64,000 nt of DNA from Clostridia bacterium (GCA_024403775.1 JAKSRE010000004.1:1-64000), one strand, 5' to 3'. Shown: positions 1-9,733, numbered from the stretch's first letter. Program-made: numbers and translations. The notes: generated by a model not told the origin, from the sequence alone.

Positions 1-28
1 AGATTACGTTCTCGCTCCTTGAAGTAGG

Positions 29-71
29 GGAATTCTTGCTTGATTTAGTTAAAAATCAAAGCAAGAATTCC
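29..71. repeat. Fold-back inverted repeat at the broken end of the aquaporin gene
   Basis: Positions 29-46 and 53-71 are inverted copies. They form an 18-bp stem with one bulged base (58) around a 6-nt loop (47-52). The stop codon of the aquaporin remnant (45-47) lies inside the stem. There is no T-run on the minus-strand exit side (it reads CCTACTTC), so it does not look like an ordinary terminator. The structure could be a rearrangement scar or an assembly fold-back artefact near a contig end. Confidence 0.7.
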
Positions 72-355
72 GCTTCCTGCAAATGCACCAAGAATCTGAG
101 ATACGATATACGCACAAAAACCCTTTGAATCCATTCCACCAGACATAAAAACGCCAAGTGATACAGCTGGATTGATATGGCAACCAGATATATTACCAAT
201 AGAATATGCCATAGCTACAATAACAAGACCAAAGCCAAAGCTGTAAAGATATAACCACCTCCGTTAACCGCATCACAACCTACGAGCATTGCTGTACCGC
301 AACCAAGCAAAACTAATGTCATGGTTCCAATAAATTCTGCAATATACTTAGGCAT
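45..355 (-). pseudogene. Aquaporin/glycerol facilitator (MIP family), frameshifted and truncated
   Basis: Starting at the ATG at 355, which follows a good AGGAGG site, the reading frame gives a typical MIP start (MPKYIAEFIGT, then LLGCGTAML). It breaks near position 234. Restoring one T in a TTT run joins ALAFGLVIVAMAY to the classic first half-helix SGCHINPAVSLG in the other frame. The protein then stops after GILALIFN at 45, inside the inverted repeat. Only about 100 residues remain of a family that normally has about 220-240 with two NPA boxes; the second NPA half is missing. Members conduct water or glycerol across the cytoplasmic membrane; this copy should not work as written. A sequencing or assembly error at a contig end is a live alternative to a true pseudogene. 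Confidence 0.75.
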
Positions 356-474
356 CACAAAACCTCCTATAAGTAAGATATATATATTTACTACTTTATT
401 TGCGTTGTGTATTAGAACTTGCAATAATTATCTGTAAGTGATAAATTCTAATAAATTATTTAGGAGTATGCTTT

Positions 475-843
475 ATGAACATTTACGAATCTGGTGAGAT
501 GTATCTTGAGACAATTCTGACATTATCTCAAAAATCAGAATTTGTTAGATCTATTGACATAGCTGAAAGCATGAATTTCTCAAAACCTAGTGTCAGTCGC
601 GCTGTTAAAAATCTCAAACAGGAAGGATTTATTGCGATTGATAGCAATGGTTATATATCACTTACTGAGTCAGGATTATCAATTGCAAATAAGATTTATG
701 AACGTCATACAGTTCTCACTGAAGTTTTAATGAGCATTGGTGTAGACAAAGAAATTGCTGCTCAGGATGCTTGTAAAATTGAACATGACATAAGCGATAC
801 TTCTTTTGAAGCCATTAAGGCAGTAATCAAGAAAACAAAGTAA
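475..843 (+). CDS. DtxR/MntR-family metal-dependent transcriptional regulator (short form)
   Basis: A 122-residue protein with an N-terminal winged helix (about residues 5-65; recognition helix near KPSVSRAVKNL) and a dimerisation helix bundle. It lacks the C-terminal SH3-like domain of full-length DtxR, so its length is MntR-like. The visible metal ligands follow the DtxR pattern: Met9 in GEMYLETI, then Cys100, Glu103 and His104 in DACKIEH, plus His78 in ERH. This points to an Fe2+ or Mn2+ co-repressor, but the metal is an inference. The start ATG follows TTAGGAG at good spacing. The gene is divergent from the broken aquaporin and its stop directly abuts the end of the SanA-like gene. Confidence 0.88.
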   Translation: MNIYESGEMYLETILTLSQKSEFVRSIDIAESMNFSKPSVSRAVKNLKQEGFIAIDSNGYISLTESGLSIANKIYERHTVLTEVLMSIGVDKEIAAQDACKIEHDISDTSFEAIKAVIKKTK

Positions 844-1536
844 TCATCCAATAGTGACATTACCGTCACCAGTAATATCTATTTTATCCCCACCAACAAA
901 TGCTGACTGGGGATTTATTTTTGTCAAAAAGAAGTCTTTAAACCTTGCAAGATATTCACGAGCAGTATAATAAGGCTGCTGAACAAATTCATGTCCAGTA
1001 GCAATAAATCCATAGGATTCTATGCCTAATATTCTGCTGTCATATAAAGAACGATATAAATGATATTCCTGTGTAATAACAACAATTCGACTACATCCAA
1101 ATACTTCTTTGGCTCTTCTCATACTTTCATAAGTAGAAAAACCAGCATGGTCCATAAAAATATCTTCTGAAGGTATTCCTCGCTCCATCAAATAATCTCT
1201 CATAACATTTACTTCATCATAAGAAATAGTTCCATGATCTCCACTTAATAAGACTTTAGGAGCTACCCTCTCATCATATAAAACCAAAGCAGCCTTAAGT
1301 CTGTCTTCAAGCATTACTGAAGGATGTCCGTTAACTACTCCACAGCCAAGTACAAGAATACACTCAAATGACTTATCAGAAGTATTCTTTTGGAATTTAT
1401 CCAAATCAGAATAAACATAATCTGAAACTTTATTTATCACATATACATTTACGGAGAATAAAAAGACACACATAAGTAAAACCAGGATAATACCAGCAGT
1501 CAAAATTCTTCTTAAAACTAAAAATTTATGGTTCAT
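844..1536 (-). CDS. SanA/YdcF-like DUF218 membrane-anchored protein
   Basis: 230 residues: one N-terminal membrane segment (about 10-32), then a DUF218 domain starting at CILVLGCGV and including the segments DRLKAALVLYDE, LLSGDHG, RGIPSEDIFMDHAGFSTYESM and VVITQEYHLYRSL. E. coli SanA and YdcF belong to this family. SanA is linked to envelope barrier function, but the biochemical activity is not settled. The start follows AGGGGA. The gene overlaps the preceding small membrane gene by 11 bases, so the two are very likely co-translated. It is the last gene of the operon headed by the orphan gene at 10546. Confidence 0.85.
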   Translation of the reverse strand: MNHKFLVLRRILTAGIILVLLMCVFLFSVNVYVINKVSDYVYSDLDKFQKNTSDKSFECILVLGCGVVNGHPSVMLEDRLKAALVLYDERVAPKVLLSGDHGTISYDEVNVMRDYLMERGIPSEDIFMDHAGFSTYESMRRAKEVFGCSRIVVITQEYHLYRSLYDSRILGIESYGFIATGHEFVQQPYYTAREYLARFKDFFLTKINPQSAFVGGDKIDITGDGNVTIG

Positions 1537-1864
1537 TACTATTCCCCTGATCCTGTTTTTTTGATAGTAGTTCTACTCTTATAGCTTCCATATTCACAGT
1601 TAATTGTCTAATTGTAATTGCTGAAAAAAGAAAGACAGAACTAACCGTTATCCCAGCTACAATTACAAAAACAGCAGGAAGACTATGGTTAATAAGACTT
1701 AATACCCATATCAAAAGAATTGCTGACAGATATACCAGTTCCAATGCGATATAGTACTTCTTAAATGATTTATATTTAGCATCAGGTTTATAAAAACAAA
1801 GAAGATATATCAAAATAGAGATTGCAATTAACAAAAATGCACTTGCAACTATTATTGAAATCAT
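1526..1864 (-). CDS. Small three-helix membrane protein, unknown function
   Basis: 112 residues with three hydrophobic segments (about 2-24, 38-58 and 62-85) and a short charged C-terminal tail (LLSKKQDQGNSNEP). I do not recognise a family. The ATG overlaps the stop of coaE (ATGA arrangement), and its own end overlaps the SanA-like gene by 11 bases. It is therefore translationally coupled on both sides, probably supplying a membrane component in step with its neighbours. No catalytic motif is visible. Confidence 0.72.
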   Translation of the reverse strand: MISIIVASAFLLIAISILIYLLCFYKPDAKYKSFKKYYIALELVYLSAILLIWVLSLINHSLPAVFVIVAGITVSSVFLFSAITIRQLTVNMEAIRVELLSKKQDQGNSNEP

Positions 1865-2469
1865 ATTCTGATCCCCCTGCTATGGAATTCAGCAACTATC
1901 AATTCATTAATTCTTGTCTCGAGTTCCTCTCTTGTTCCAGAATTGTTAATCTCAAAATCGCCTAAAGCAAGATACTCATCATCAGTCATCTGCATTGCCA
2001 TTCGTCTTCTTGCTTCTTCTTCAGACATTCCACGCTTAACGATTCTCTCTACACGTACTGTCTCTTCACAGGTTACAACCCAAATCTGATTACATCTTGA
2101 TACAAAACCATTTTTAACAGGAATAGGTACATCAAGAACAAGTGCTTTTGTACCCTTCTGTCTCTCCTCTTCAATGACTTTATCCATATACTCAAATACA
2201 CATCTATGTATAATTGTTGATAAATTATCAAGTTTGGTTCTATCATCAAAAACTATCGAAGATACATATTTACGATTTAAAGAATTATCTGAATTTATTG
2301 CTCTGTTTCCAAATAATTCTCTAATAGATTCTATCGCAAGGCCATCAGCTTCAGTTACCTTATGAGAAATCTCATCAGCATCCAAAACTAAAACGCCTTT
2401 ATCTCTTAATATAGAACTAACTGTACTTTTACCAGAACCTATACCACCTGTTACACCAAGAATAAACAC
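1861..2469 (-). CDS. coaE: Dephospho-CoA kinase
   Basis: 202 residues, the usual CoaE length. The P-loop GGIGSGKST sits at residues 8-16, followed by the CoA-site motif LDADEISH near residue 30 and the lid segment RVERIVKRGMSEEEARRRM. It catalyses the last step of coenzyme A synthesis, ATP-dependent phosphorylation of the 3'-hydroxyl of dephospho-CoA, in the cytoplasm. It lies 20 bases downstream of polA, a common arrangement in Firmicutes, and overlaps the next small gene by 4 bases. Confidence 0.96.
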   Translation of the reverse strand: MFILGVTGGIGSGKSTVSSILRDKGVLVLDADEISHKVTEADGLAIESIRELFGNRAINSDNSLNRKYVSSIVFDDRTKLDNLSTIIHRCVFEYMDKVIEEERQKGTKALVLDVPIPVKNGFVSRCNQIWVVTCEETVRVERIVKRGMSEEEARRRMAMQMTDDEYLALGDFEINNSGTREELETRINELIVAEFHSRGIRI

Positions 2470-2489
2470 TTATCTTACTCCTTAATAAA

Positions 2490-5249
2490 TCACTTTGCCT
2501 CAAGCCAGTTACTACCAATTCCAACATCAGCTCGAAGTGGTATGTTAAGTTTAACAACACTTTCCATAACAGACTTAACCATAGAAGCTACATCTTCAGC
2601 ATCTTTAGAATCACACTCAATGATAACTTCGTCATGAACCTGCATTACAAACTTGGCATTTGGATATTTCTGTCTTAATGTCTCATCAACAGCATTCATG
2701 GCAAGTTTAATAATATCAGCTGCACTTCCCTGAATAGGAGTATTCATAGCAGCTCTGTAACCAAACTCACGTAACTGATGGTTACTGCTCTTAAACTCAT
2801 TAATATATCTTCTTCTTCCAAACATTGTATCGACATAACCGTTTGTCTCACCCATCTTCTTAAGTCCTTCAAGATAACTTGTAACTTCAGAAAACTGCTT
2901 ATGATATTCCTCAATAAGAGCTTTTGCCTCTCCAAAAGAAATTCCAAGATCATTAGATAATCCAAAAGGAGTAATACCATAAATAATACTAAAATTAACA
3001 GTCTTTGCTGCAGATCTCATCTTGGAAGTAACAAATTCTTCTGGGACACCATAAAGCTTAACTGCAGTACTTGTATGAATATCAGCATCAGAATTAAAGC
3101 TGTCACACATTACCTTATCCCCAGACAAATGAGCAAGAAGTCGAAGTTCAATCTGAGAATAGTCCGCATCAACCAGAAGCCTTCCATCTGGCGCAGTAAA
3201 CGCTTCTCTGATTCGACCTCCGTCATCAGTTTTAACAGGAATATTTTGAAGATTTGGCTCCAAAGACGAAAGTCTTCCTGTATTAGTCATTGCCTGTGTA
3301 AATGTTGTATGTATTCTCTCCTCATCATCAATATACGGCTTTAATCCAACTGCATAAGTTGAATCAAGCTTTGTAAGTTTACGATACAAAATAATATGAT
3401 CGATAATAGGAGAATATGAACGAAGCTTATTAAGTTCCTCTACAGACGTCGAATAAGAACCTGTCTTACTCTTCTTTCCTGCTGGAAGCTGTAATTTCTC
3501 GAAAAGCACAACTGAAAGCTGCTTTGGTGAAGAAATATTGAATTCCTCACCTGCCATACAATAAATATCTTCCTCAACCTTCTTAATTCTATCAGTAAGT
3601 TCATTATGAAAATCTGAAAGCATCTTGGAAGACACGTGCATTCCATCACGTTCAATAGAATCAAGCGTATGAATAAGTGGCAGTTCTATACCATAAATAA
3701 GTTCATTTACATTCTGTTCCTTAATTCTGTCAGCCTGAATTCTGCTCATCAAAAGAGTAAGTTTTAAATCTCTTATATCCGAAAGATAATAGTCTTCACT
3801 AGATTCAGCCTTATCTACCACTTCCAGCATATCAAGCATATTAAGCTGCTTCGGTTCTTCCTTTTTAAATGGATAACTCATAACAGCAGTTCTCTCAAAG
3901 GTATCATTAAAAGTAATCTTGGCACCCTCAATGATATTTAAAATATAAGCACATATCTTCGTATCGAAAATAATATACTTCTTATCTATAGCATTCTTCA
4001 TTATCTTGTTAGTTTCCTTAAAATCATAGGAAGCTAACTGAGGCTTTAAATTGTATTTTTCAAAACTAACTGAATCCAAAACTTCTTTTACCAGGTCACA
4101 ACTTGTAATCCAGACCTTATCATCAGACAATGTAGTAAATAATGCCTTGTTTTTGCTCTTATTAAAAGATATTGCAAATACAGGATATTCATCACCAGCA
4201 TTTTTTTCTAAAGAAGAATTAATCTCACTTACAACTTTTTCTATGTCATCTCCAACATAAGTAGAATTCAAAATAACACTTTTATCAAGCTTTATATAAT
4301 CCAGAATTGAATTTTTTACTTCAGCAACAAATCCATCCTGCAAGATAACATCTTCAGTAATTGTTGGTGTAAGATTATCGAGTTTAAGTTTTTTTGCCAA
4401 AGACTTAAGAGAATACTCCATCAGTCTGTCATAACACGCCTGTTTATCTGGAATCTCTTCATAAGTTGTGCTCTCTACTCCAAAAGGTACAGGAACAAAT
4501 CTGTCTATAGTACAAAGTTTAAGATTTAAATCCAGCTTTTCTTCTGCACCAGTAAGATTTTTCTGTTGGGCAGGAGTAAGCTCATTAATATGAGAGAGAA
4601 CTCCTTCTATATCACCATACTTTTGTATGAGTGAGAAAGCAGTCTTAGGTCCAATCTTTTCAATTCCGATAATATTATCAGAAGAATCTCCCATAAGAGC
4701 TTTAACAAAAATAAACTGCTCTGGAGTAACGCCGTTTTCCTCTTCAAAATGAGTTTTGTCATAAAGAATTCTTGGTGGCATTCCCTTCTTTGAGCAAGGC
4801 ATAACTACACTTGTCTTATCAGAAATAAGCTGATAGTCATCATGGTCACCACTATAGATAAATACTTCCATAGAAGCTTCCTCACCAAGTCTAGATAAAG
4901 TACCAATCAGATCATCCGCCTCAAAACCTGCAAGTTCCATTCTCTTGATACCTATAACATCAAGAAGTTCTTTTACAACAGGCATTTGAGCTGCCAAATC
5001 TGGATCCATAGGCTTACGGGTTGCCTTATAATCCTTGGACATTTTGTGTCTGAATGTTGGTGCTTTTAAATCAAAAAGCACACAGATATCTGTTGGCTTA
5101 TATTCGTCAATAACAGAATAAACTGAATTAAAGAAACCATTAACAGCTCCAGTAGGAATTCCACTACTACTAGTAAGAAATGTCTTGCACCCGTAGAAGG
5201 CACGATTAATTATTGAATTACCATCTACTAATAACAATTTCTTTGTCAT
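2490..5249 (-). CDS. polA: DNA polymerase I
   Basis: 919 residues. The N-terminal 5'-3' flap nuclease (about 1-300) starts LLLVDGNSIINRAFYG and contains a helix-hairpin-helix stretch (IGIEKIGPKTAFSLIQKYG). The C-terminal family A polymerase covers about 545-919: motif A DYSQIELRLL with catalytic Asp696, the O-helix RSAAKTVNFSIIYG, and motif C QVHDEV with Asp873. The middle region (about 310-520) is in the 3'-5' exonuclease position but lacks the D-x-E metal motif, so proofreading is probably absent, as in Bacillus Pol I. It fills gaps and removes RNA primers. It lies 30 bases after the activase gene and 20 before coaE. Confidence 0.96.
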   Translation of the reverse strand: MTKKLLLVDGNSIINRAFYGCKTFLTSSSGIPTGAVNGFFNSVYSVIDEYKPTDICVLFDLKAPTFRHKMSKDYKATRKPMDPDLAAQMPVVKELLDVIGIKRMELAGFEADDLIGTLSRLGEEASMEVFIYSGDHDDYQLISDKTSVVMPCSKKGMPPRILYDKTHFEEENGVTPEQFIFVKALMGDSSDNIIGIEKIGPKTAFSLIQKYGDIEGVLSHINELTPAQQKNLTGAEEKLDLNLKLCTIDRFVPVPFGVESTTYEEIPDKQACYDRLMEYSLKSLAKKLKLDNLTPTITEDVILQDGFVAEVKNSILDYIKLDKSVILNSTYVGDDIEKVVSEINSSLEKNAGDEYPVFAISFNKSKNKALFTTLSDDKVWITSCDLVKEVLDSVSFEKYNLKPQLASYDFKETNKIMKNAIDKKYIIFDTKICAYILNIIEGAKITFNDTFERTAVMSYPFKKEEPKQLNMLDMLEVVDKAESSEDYYLSDIRDLKLTLLMSRIQADRIKEQNVNELIYGIELPLIHTLDSIERDGMHVSSKMLSDFHNELTDRIKKVEEDIYCMAGEEFNISSPKQLSVVLFEKLQLPAGKKSKTGSYSTSVEELNKLRSYSPIIDHIILYRKLTKLDSTYAVGLKPYIDDEERIHTTFTQAMTNTGRLSSLEPNLQNIPVKTDDGGRIREAFTAPDGRLLVDADYSQIELRLLAHLSGDKVMCDSFNSDADIHTSTAVKLYGVPEEFVTSKMRSAAKTVNFSIIYGITPFGLSNDLGISFGEAKALIEEYHKQFSEVTSYLEGLKKMGETNGYVDTMFGRRRYINEFKSSNHQLREFGYRAAMNTPIQGSAADIIKLAMNAVDETLRQKYPNAKFVMQVHDEVIIECDSKDAEDVASMVKSVMESVVKLNIPLRADVGIGSNWLEAK

Positions 5250-5279
5250 AATCGTCTCCTTAATTCTTTATGTTATTCA

Positions 5280-8200
5280 TTAATCTCTTTTATTCTTATT
5301 TGCATTATGTACTGCGTGTGCTGTTGAGATCATAAGCTTTATTCTGTTAAGCTGATTAGCCTCCGAAGCTCCTGGATCATAATCAATCGGGATAATATTC
5401 GAATTAGGATACTGTCTTCTAAGTTCCTTAATCATTCCCTTTCCAGTTACATGGTTAGGAAGACACGCAAATGGCTGTGCACAAATAATATTAGGAACTC
5501 CGCCCTTAATTAATTCAATCATCTCCGCTGTAAGGAACCAGCCTTCACCACAGAAATTACCACAAGACAGGATAGATGAGGATGATTTTGCCATCTCTTC
5601 AATTCTCTCAGTAGTAGTAAACTTACCATTTGTCTTAGCAAAAGCCTTATTAATTGGTTTTCTCACGCTCTCGATAATCTCTATAGCTACTTTATCGATA
5701 TTGGCAGTCTTCTTACTTCTTCCAAGATTTTGTGCTGCCCAGATTGGGTTATAAGCACAATAAAGGAAGAAATCCATTACACCTGGAAGAACAGCTTCGC
5801 AGCCTTCTTCCTCAATAACATCAATTACATCATTATTGGCATCAGGATGGAACTTTACAAGAATCTCTCCAACAACACCAACTCTAGGCTTTCTATCCTC
5901 TGTATCAATTGGTAGCTTATTAAACTTATCAACAGCAAGTTTTACAAAAGCACCATATGACTTAACATTAGGAATATTATCAAGATCCACATCTATTTCC
6001 TTAAGACACGCCTTAATTCTGTTCTGCTGTTCAGCATCATAATCATCAAAATTATTAGGCATAATCTGATCATAACGCTTATTAAGAGATGCCATATAGT
6101 CACTCTTATTAAAGAGCTTAATTCCTACAATATTAAGATATCTGTATAAAGCATTAGCAGATCCCTTTACCTTCTCATATGGTCTTGTTCTTAAAACAAG
6201 AGTAGACATCATATCACCAAGAGCAAATGCTCTTACAGCATTAAGAGCAAACGCTGGATTAATCTTAAATCCACTATTCTTTTCGAAGCCCTGAACAGAA
6301 AGTGCTATAACAGGAATCTGTGAATAACCAGCTTCCTTAAGTGCCTTTCTCAAAAAGCCTACATAGTTAGTAGCACGACATCCTCCTCCGGTCTGGGTAA
6401 TAGCCAAGGTAACATTATCAGGATCCACTTCTCCATTAATAACAGCATTAATCATCTGACCAACAACCACAATTGATGGGAAGCAGGCATCATTATTAAC
6501 AAATCTGAGACCACACTCAATATCTTCTCTTGTTGCCTTCTTCAGTATCTTCATCTTGTAGCCTTCCTTACGGAATACTGCTTCAAGGAAATCAAACTGC
6601 ATAGGAGCCATCTGAGGCGCAATAATAGTGTGTTCCTTCTTATGTTCCTTGGTAAACTCTACACGCTTAAGTACGTATGAATCCTTAACAGTATTTTCTC
6701 TATTATCAAGAATTGTCTCCTTATTACTCCTCTCTTCCATAGCAACAACCAGTGATCTCATTCTGATTCTTGCTGCACCAAGATTACTTACCTCATCAAT
6801 CTTTAAGAGAGTATAAAGCTTACCAGAAGACTCAAGAATCTCCTGAACCTGATCTGAAGTAACTGCATCAAGACCACAACCAAAACTTGTCATCTGTACT
6901 AATTCAAGATTTGGCTGATTTATAACAAAAGCAGCTGCTTCATAAAGACGAGTGTGATACATCCACTGATCAACAACCCTAATAGGTCTTGAGAGATTAC
7001 CAGGAACTGCAACAGAATCTTCTGTAAGAACTGCAAGTCCTAATGAGTTAATCATCTCTGGAATACCATGGTGTATTTCTGGATCAATATGATAAGGTCT
7101 TCCTGCAAGAACAATACCCTTCATATTCTCCTTCTTCATTTTCTCAAGGATTTCCTTACCCTTGTTACGAATGTCCTCTTTAAATTTATTGTATTCTTCA
7201 CTACCTGCTTTTACAGCCTCTACTGCTTCCTGAATAGTTACATTCCAGTAAGCGAAAGTATTAACAAGTTTCTCTGCAACAATATTAAGATTATCAAGTG
7301 GAATAAATGGATTTAAGAACTTTATATTCTTTTCTCTTATATTCTCAACGTTATTCTTGATAACTTCAGGATATGAGCAGACAATTGGACAGTTATAGTG
7401 ATTGCCTGAAGCCTCATTCTCTTCGTTCTCATAAGGAACATCTGGATAGAAAATTGTTGTTATATTTCTCTCGATAAGATTCTCTATATGTCCATGTGTG
7501 AGTTTAGCAGGATAGCATACAGACTCAGAAGGAATAGTATCCATTCCTCTTTCAAATAATTCATGAGTAGATCTTGAAGATACTATAACTCTAAATCCAA
7601 GTTTTGTAAGAACAGTAAACCAGAAAGGATAGTTCTCATACTGATTAAGCGCTCTAGGAATACCGATTGTTCCTCTTGTAGAATCCTTCTCACTTAATGG
7701 CTTATAGTAACTGAAAGTTCTCTCATATTTATACTTAAACAGATTAGGCACTGAATCAAGTCCGCTAAGTTCTTCAACACTTACCATCTCACCCTTTTCA
7801 CATCTGTTACCTGATACAAATCTCTTTCCATTAGAGAAAGTAGAAATAGTAAGTTTACAGTGATTAGTACAGAACTGGCACTGTCTGTTCTCAGTCTCCA
7901 TATTAAATGAATTGAGTTCATCAAGTGCTAAGACAGTTGTATCCTTAATCTTATCATTATCATAGGCACGCTCAATTGCAATAAGAGCAGCACCAAAAGC
8001 ACCCATAAGTCCAGCTACATTTGGTCTTATTACCTGACGCTTGGAAACAAGTTCAAAACATCTTAAAATCGCATCATTTAAGAATGTACCGCCCTGAACA
8101 ACTATGTTTTTGCCAAGTTGTTCAGTATCTCTAATCTTGATTACTTTATACAAAGCATTTCGAACAACAGAATAAGAAAGACCTGCAGAAATATCTCCTA

Positions 8201-9698
8201 CTGAAGCACCTTCCTTTTGTGCCTGCTTAACCTTGGAATTCATAAATACAGTACATCTGGTGCCAAGGTCAACTGGGTTTTCCGCCTTAAGTGCTTCTTT
8301 GGAGAACTGCTGTGGCTCCATACCAAGTGTCTGAGCAAAAGTCTGAATAAAAGAACCACATCCAGAAGAACATGCTTCATTAAGCATAATAGAATCTATT
8401 ACGCCGTTACGAATTCTCATACACTTCATATCCTGACCGCCGATGTCGATAATAAAATCAACCTCTGGGCAGAAATACTTGGCAGCACGGAAATGCGCCA
8501 TAGTCTCTATCTCACCCTCATCAACGCCAAGACCAGCCTTAATGATATTCTCACCATATCCAGTAACGCAGGAATAAGCAAGATAAGCCTTTGGTGGGAG
8601 TTTAGAATAAATATCCTTAAGAATATCTACTGCACTCATTACAGGATTACCACGGTTACTAGCATAGTAAGTATAAACAAGTTCCTTTTTGCTATTAATT
8701 ACAACAGCCTTAGTTGTTGTTGAACCGGCATCCATACCAAGAAATAAAGGTCCTTCCTGAACAGACAAATCCATAATATCAAGCTTTGCCTTCTCGTGAC
8801 GATCATAAAAAGCCTTCTTCTCGCCCTCATTCTCGAAAAGCGGTGCAATATGTATAATGTCTGGAGTAAATCCATCTTTATTCTTAAATCTTTCAAGTAA
8901 ATCAGAAAGTAAAACTGATTCACCCTTAGCGCTCAATGCTGCACCAAGAGCTACATAAATCTGAGCTTCATCTGGCATCCAGAAGGAATCAACTTTATCT
9001 GCCAATGTTCTCTCAAAAGCATTTCGAAGTTCAGAATTAAAGAACAATGGTCCTCCGAGGAAAGCAACATTACCCTTGATTGGTCTGCCACAGGCAAGGC
9101 CAGCAATTGTCTGATTTACTACAGACTGATAAATTGAAGCAGCCAAATCCTCTTTAGCAGCACCTTCATTAATAAGAGGCTGTAAATCACTCTTTGCAAA
9201 AACACCACATCGGCTTGCAATTGTATATAAAGAACGATAATCCTTGGCAAAATTGTTAAGACCATCTGCATCAGTCTGAAGAAGAGAGGCCATTTGGTCG
9301 ATAAAAGCTCCTGTACCACCAGCACAGGTACCATTCATTCTCTGCTCTAATACTGGATGCATATATGTAATCTTTGCATCTTCACCACCTAATTCGATGA
9401 TAACATCAGTTTCTGGGTGAAACCTTTTGATAGCTACGGTCTCAGCCATAACTTCCTGAATAAAATCAAGTCCAAGCCAATTAGCAACTGAAAGACCGCC
9501 AGATCCAGTTATTGTGACCTGACACCTCATTGCATCATATTTAGCATTAATTTCTTCAAAAAGAATATTAAGCAGTCCCGAAATATCTGAATGATGTCTT
9601 CTGTATTCACTTAATACAATCTTATCTTCGTCAAGCAAAACTACTTTAATAGTTGTAGAACCGATATCAAGTCCAAGTTTGTATATCTTGTTTTCCAT
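5280..9698 (-). CDS. Large acyl-CoA dehydratase activase-like protein (double BadF/HgdC ATPase + DUF2229)
   Basis: 1472 residues. Two ASKHA ATPase domains come in tandem with phosphate loops LGLDIGSTTIKVV (8-20) and LGMDAGSTTTKAVV (320-333). Each has a cysteine pair in the position that holds the shared [4Fe-4S] cluster in HgdC: Cys125/Cys164 and Cys443/Cys482. After a Cys-rich linker (CQFCTNHC near 625) comes a DUF2229 region, then a part related to the 2-hydroxyacyl-CoA dehydratase subunits. HgdC-type activators use ATP to drive an electron onto a dehydratase. The substrate of this fused family is not established and no dehydratase genes adjoin it. It heads polA and coaE with short gaps. 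Confidence 0.85.
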   Translation of the reverse strand: MENKIYKLGLDIGSTTIKVVLLDEDKIVLSEYRRHHSDISGLLNILFEEINAKYDAMRCQVTITGSGGLSVANWLGLDFIQEVMAETVAIKRFHPETDVIIELGGEDAKITYMHPVLEQRMNGTCAGGTGAFIDQMASLLQTDADGLNNFAKDYRSLYTIASRCGVFAKSDLQPLINEGAAKEDLAASIYQSVVNQTIAGLACGRPIKGNVAFLGGPLFFNSELRNAFERTLADKVDSFWMPDEAQIYVALGAALSAKGESVLLSDLLERFKNKDGFTPDIIHIAPLFENEGEKKAFYDRHEKAKLDIMDLSVQEGPLFLGMDAGSTTTKAVVINSKKELVYTYYASNRGNPVMSAVDILKDIYSKLPPKAYLAYSCVTGYGENIIKAGLGVDEGEIETMAHFRAAKYFCPEVDFIIDIGGQDMKCMRIRNGVIDSIMLNEACSSGCGSFIQTFAQTLGMEPQQFSKEALKAENPVDLGTRCTVFMNSKVKQAQKEGASVGDISAGLSYSVVRNALYKVIKIRDTEQLGKNIVVQGGTFLNDAILRCFELVSKRQVIRPNVAGLMGAFGAALIAIERAYDNDKIKDTTVLALDELNSFNMETENRQCQFCTNHCKLTISTFSNGKRFVSGNRCEKGEMVSVEELSGLDSVPNLFKYKYERTFSYYKPLSEKDSTRGTIGIPRALNQYENYPFWFTVLTKLGFRVIVSSRSTHELFERGMDTIPSESVCYPAKLTHGHIENLIERNITTIFYPDVPYENEENEASGNHYNCPIVCSYPEVIKNNVENIREKNIKFLNPFIPLDNLNIVAEKLVNTFAYWNVTIQEAVEAVKAGSEEYNKFKEDIRNKGKEILEKMKKENMKGIVLAGRPYHIDPEIHHGIPEMINSLGLAVLTEDSVAVPGNLSRPIRVVDQWMYHTRLYEAAAFVINQPNLELVQMTSFGCGLDAVTSDQVQEILESSGKLYTLLKIDEVSNLGAARIRMRSLVVAMEERSNKETILDNRENTVKDSYVLKRVEFTKEHKKEHTIIAPQMAPMQFDFLEAVFRKEGYKMKILKKATREDIECGLRFVNNDACFPSIVVVGQMINAVINGEVDPDNVTLAITQTGGGCRATNYVGFLRKALKEAGYSQIPVIALSVQGFEKNSGFKINPAFALNAVRAFALGDMMSTLVLRTRPYEKVKGSANALYRYLNIVGIKLFNKSDYMASLNKRYDQIMPNNFDDYDAEQQNRIKACLKEIDVDLDNIPNVKSYGAFVKLAVDKFNKLPIDTEDRKPRVGVVGEILVKFHPDANNDVIDVIEEEGCEAVLPGVMDFFLYCAYNPIWAAQNLGRSKKTANIDKVAIEIIESVRKPINKAFAKTNGKFTTTERIEEMAKSSSSILSCGNFCGEGWFLTAEMIELIKGGVPNIICAQPFACLPNHVTGKGMIKELRRQYPNSNIIPIDYDPGASEANQLNRIKLMISTAHAVHNANKNKRD

Positions 9699-9733
9699 TC
9701 CTACTCTTCTCCTCGGTATTACCTAAATCAGAC

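Noticed and set aside
2490..5249. Proofreading-competent DNA polymerase I
   Set aside because: The exonuclease-like middle domain lacks the D-x-E metal ligands, so I did not call 3'-5' activity.
8217..8723. 168-codon ORF on the plus strand inside the activase gene
   Set aside because: It lies wholly antisense to a strongly conserved coding region, has no ribosome site, and its composition (Ser, Thr, Ile, Asn rich) is that of a shadow frame.
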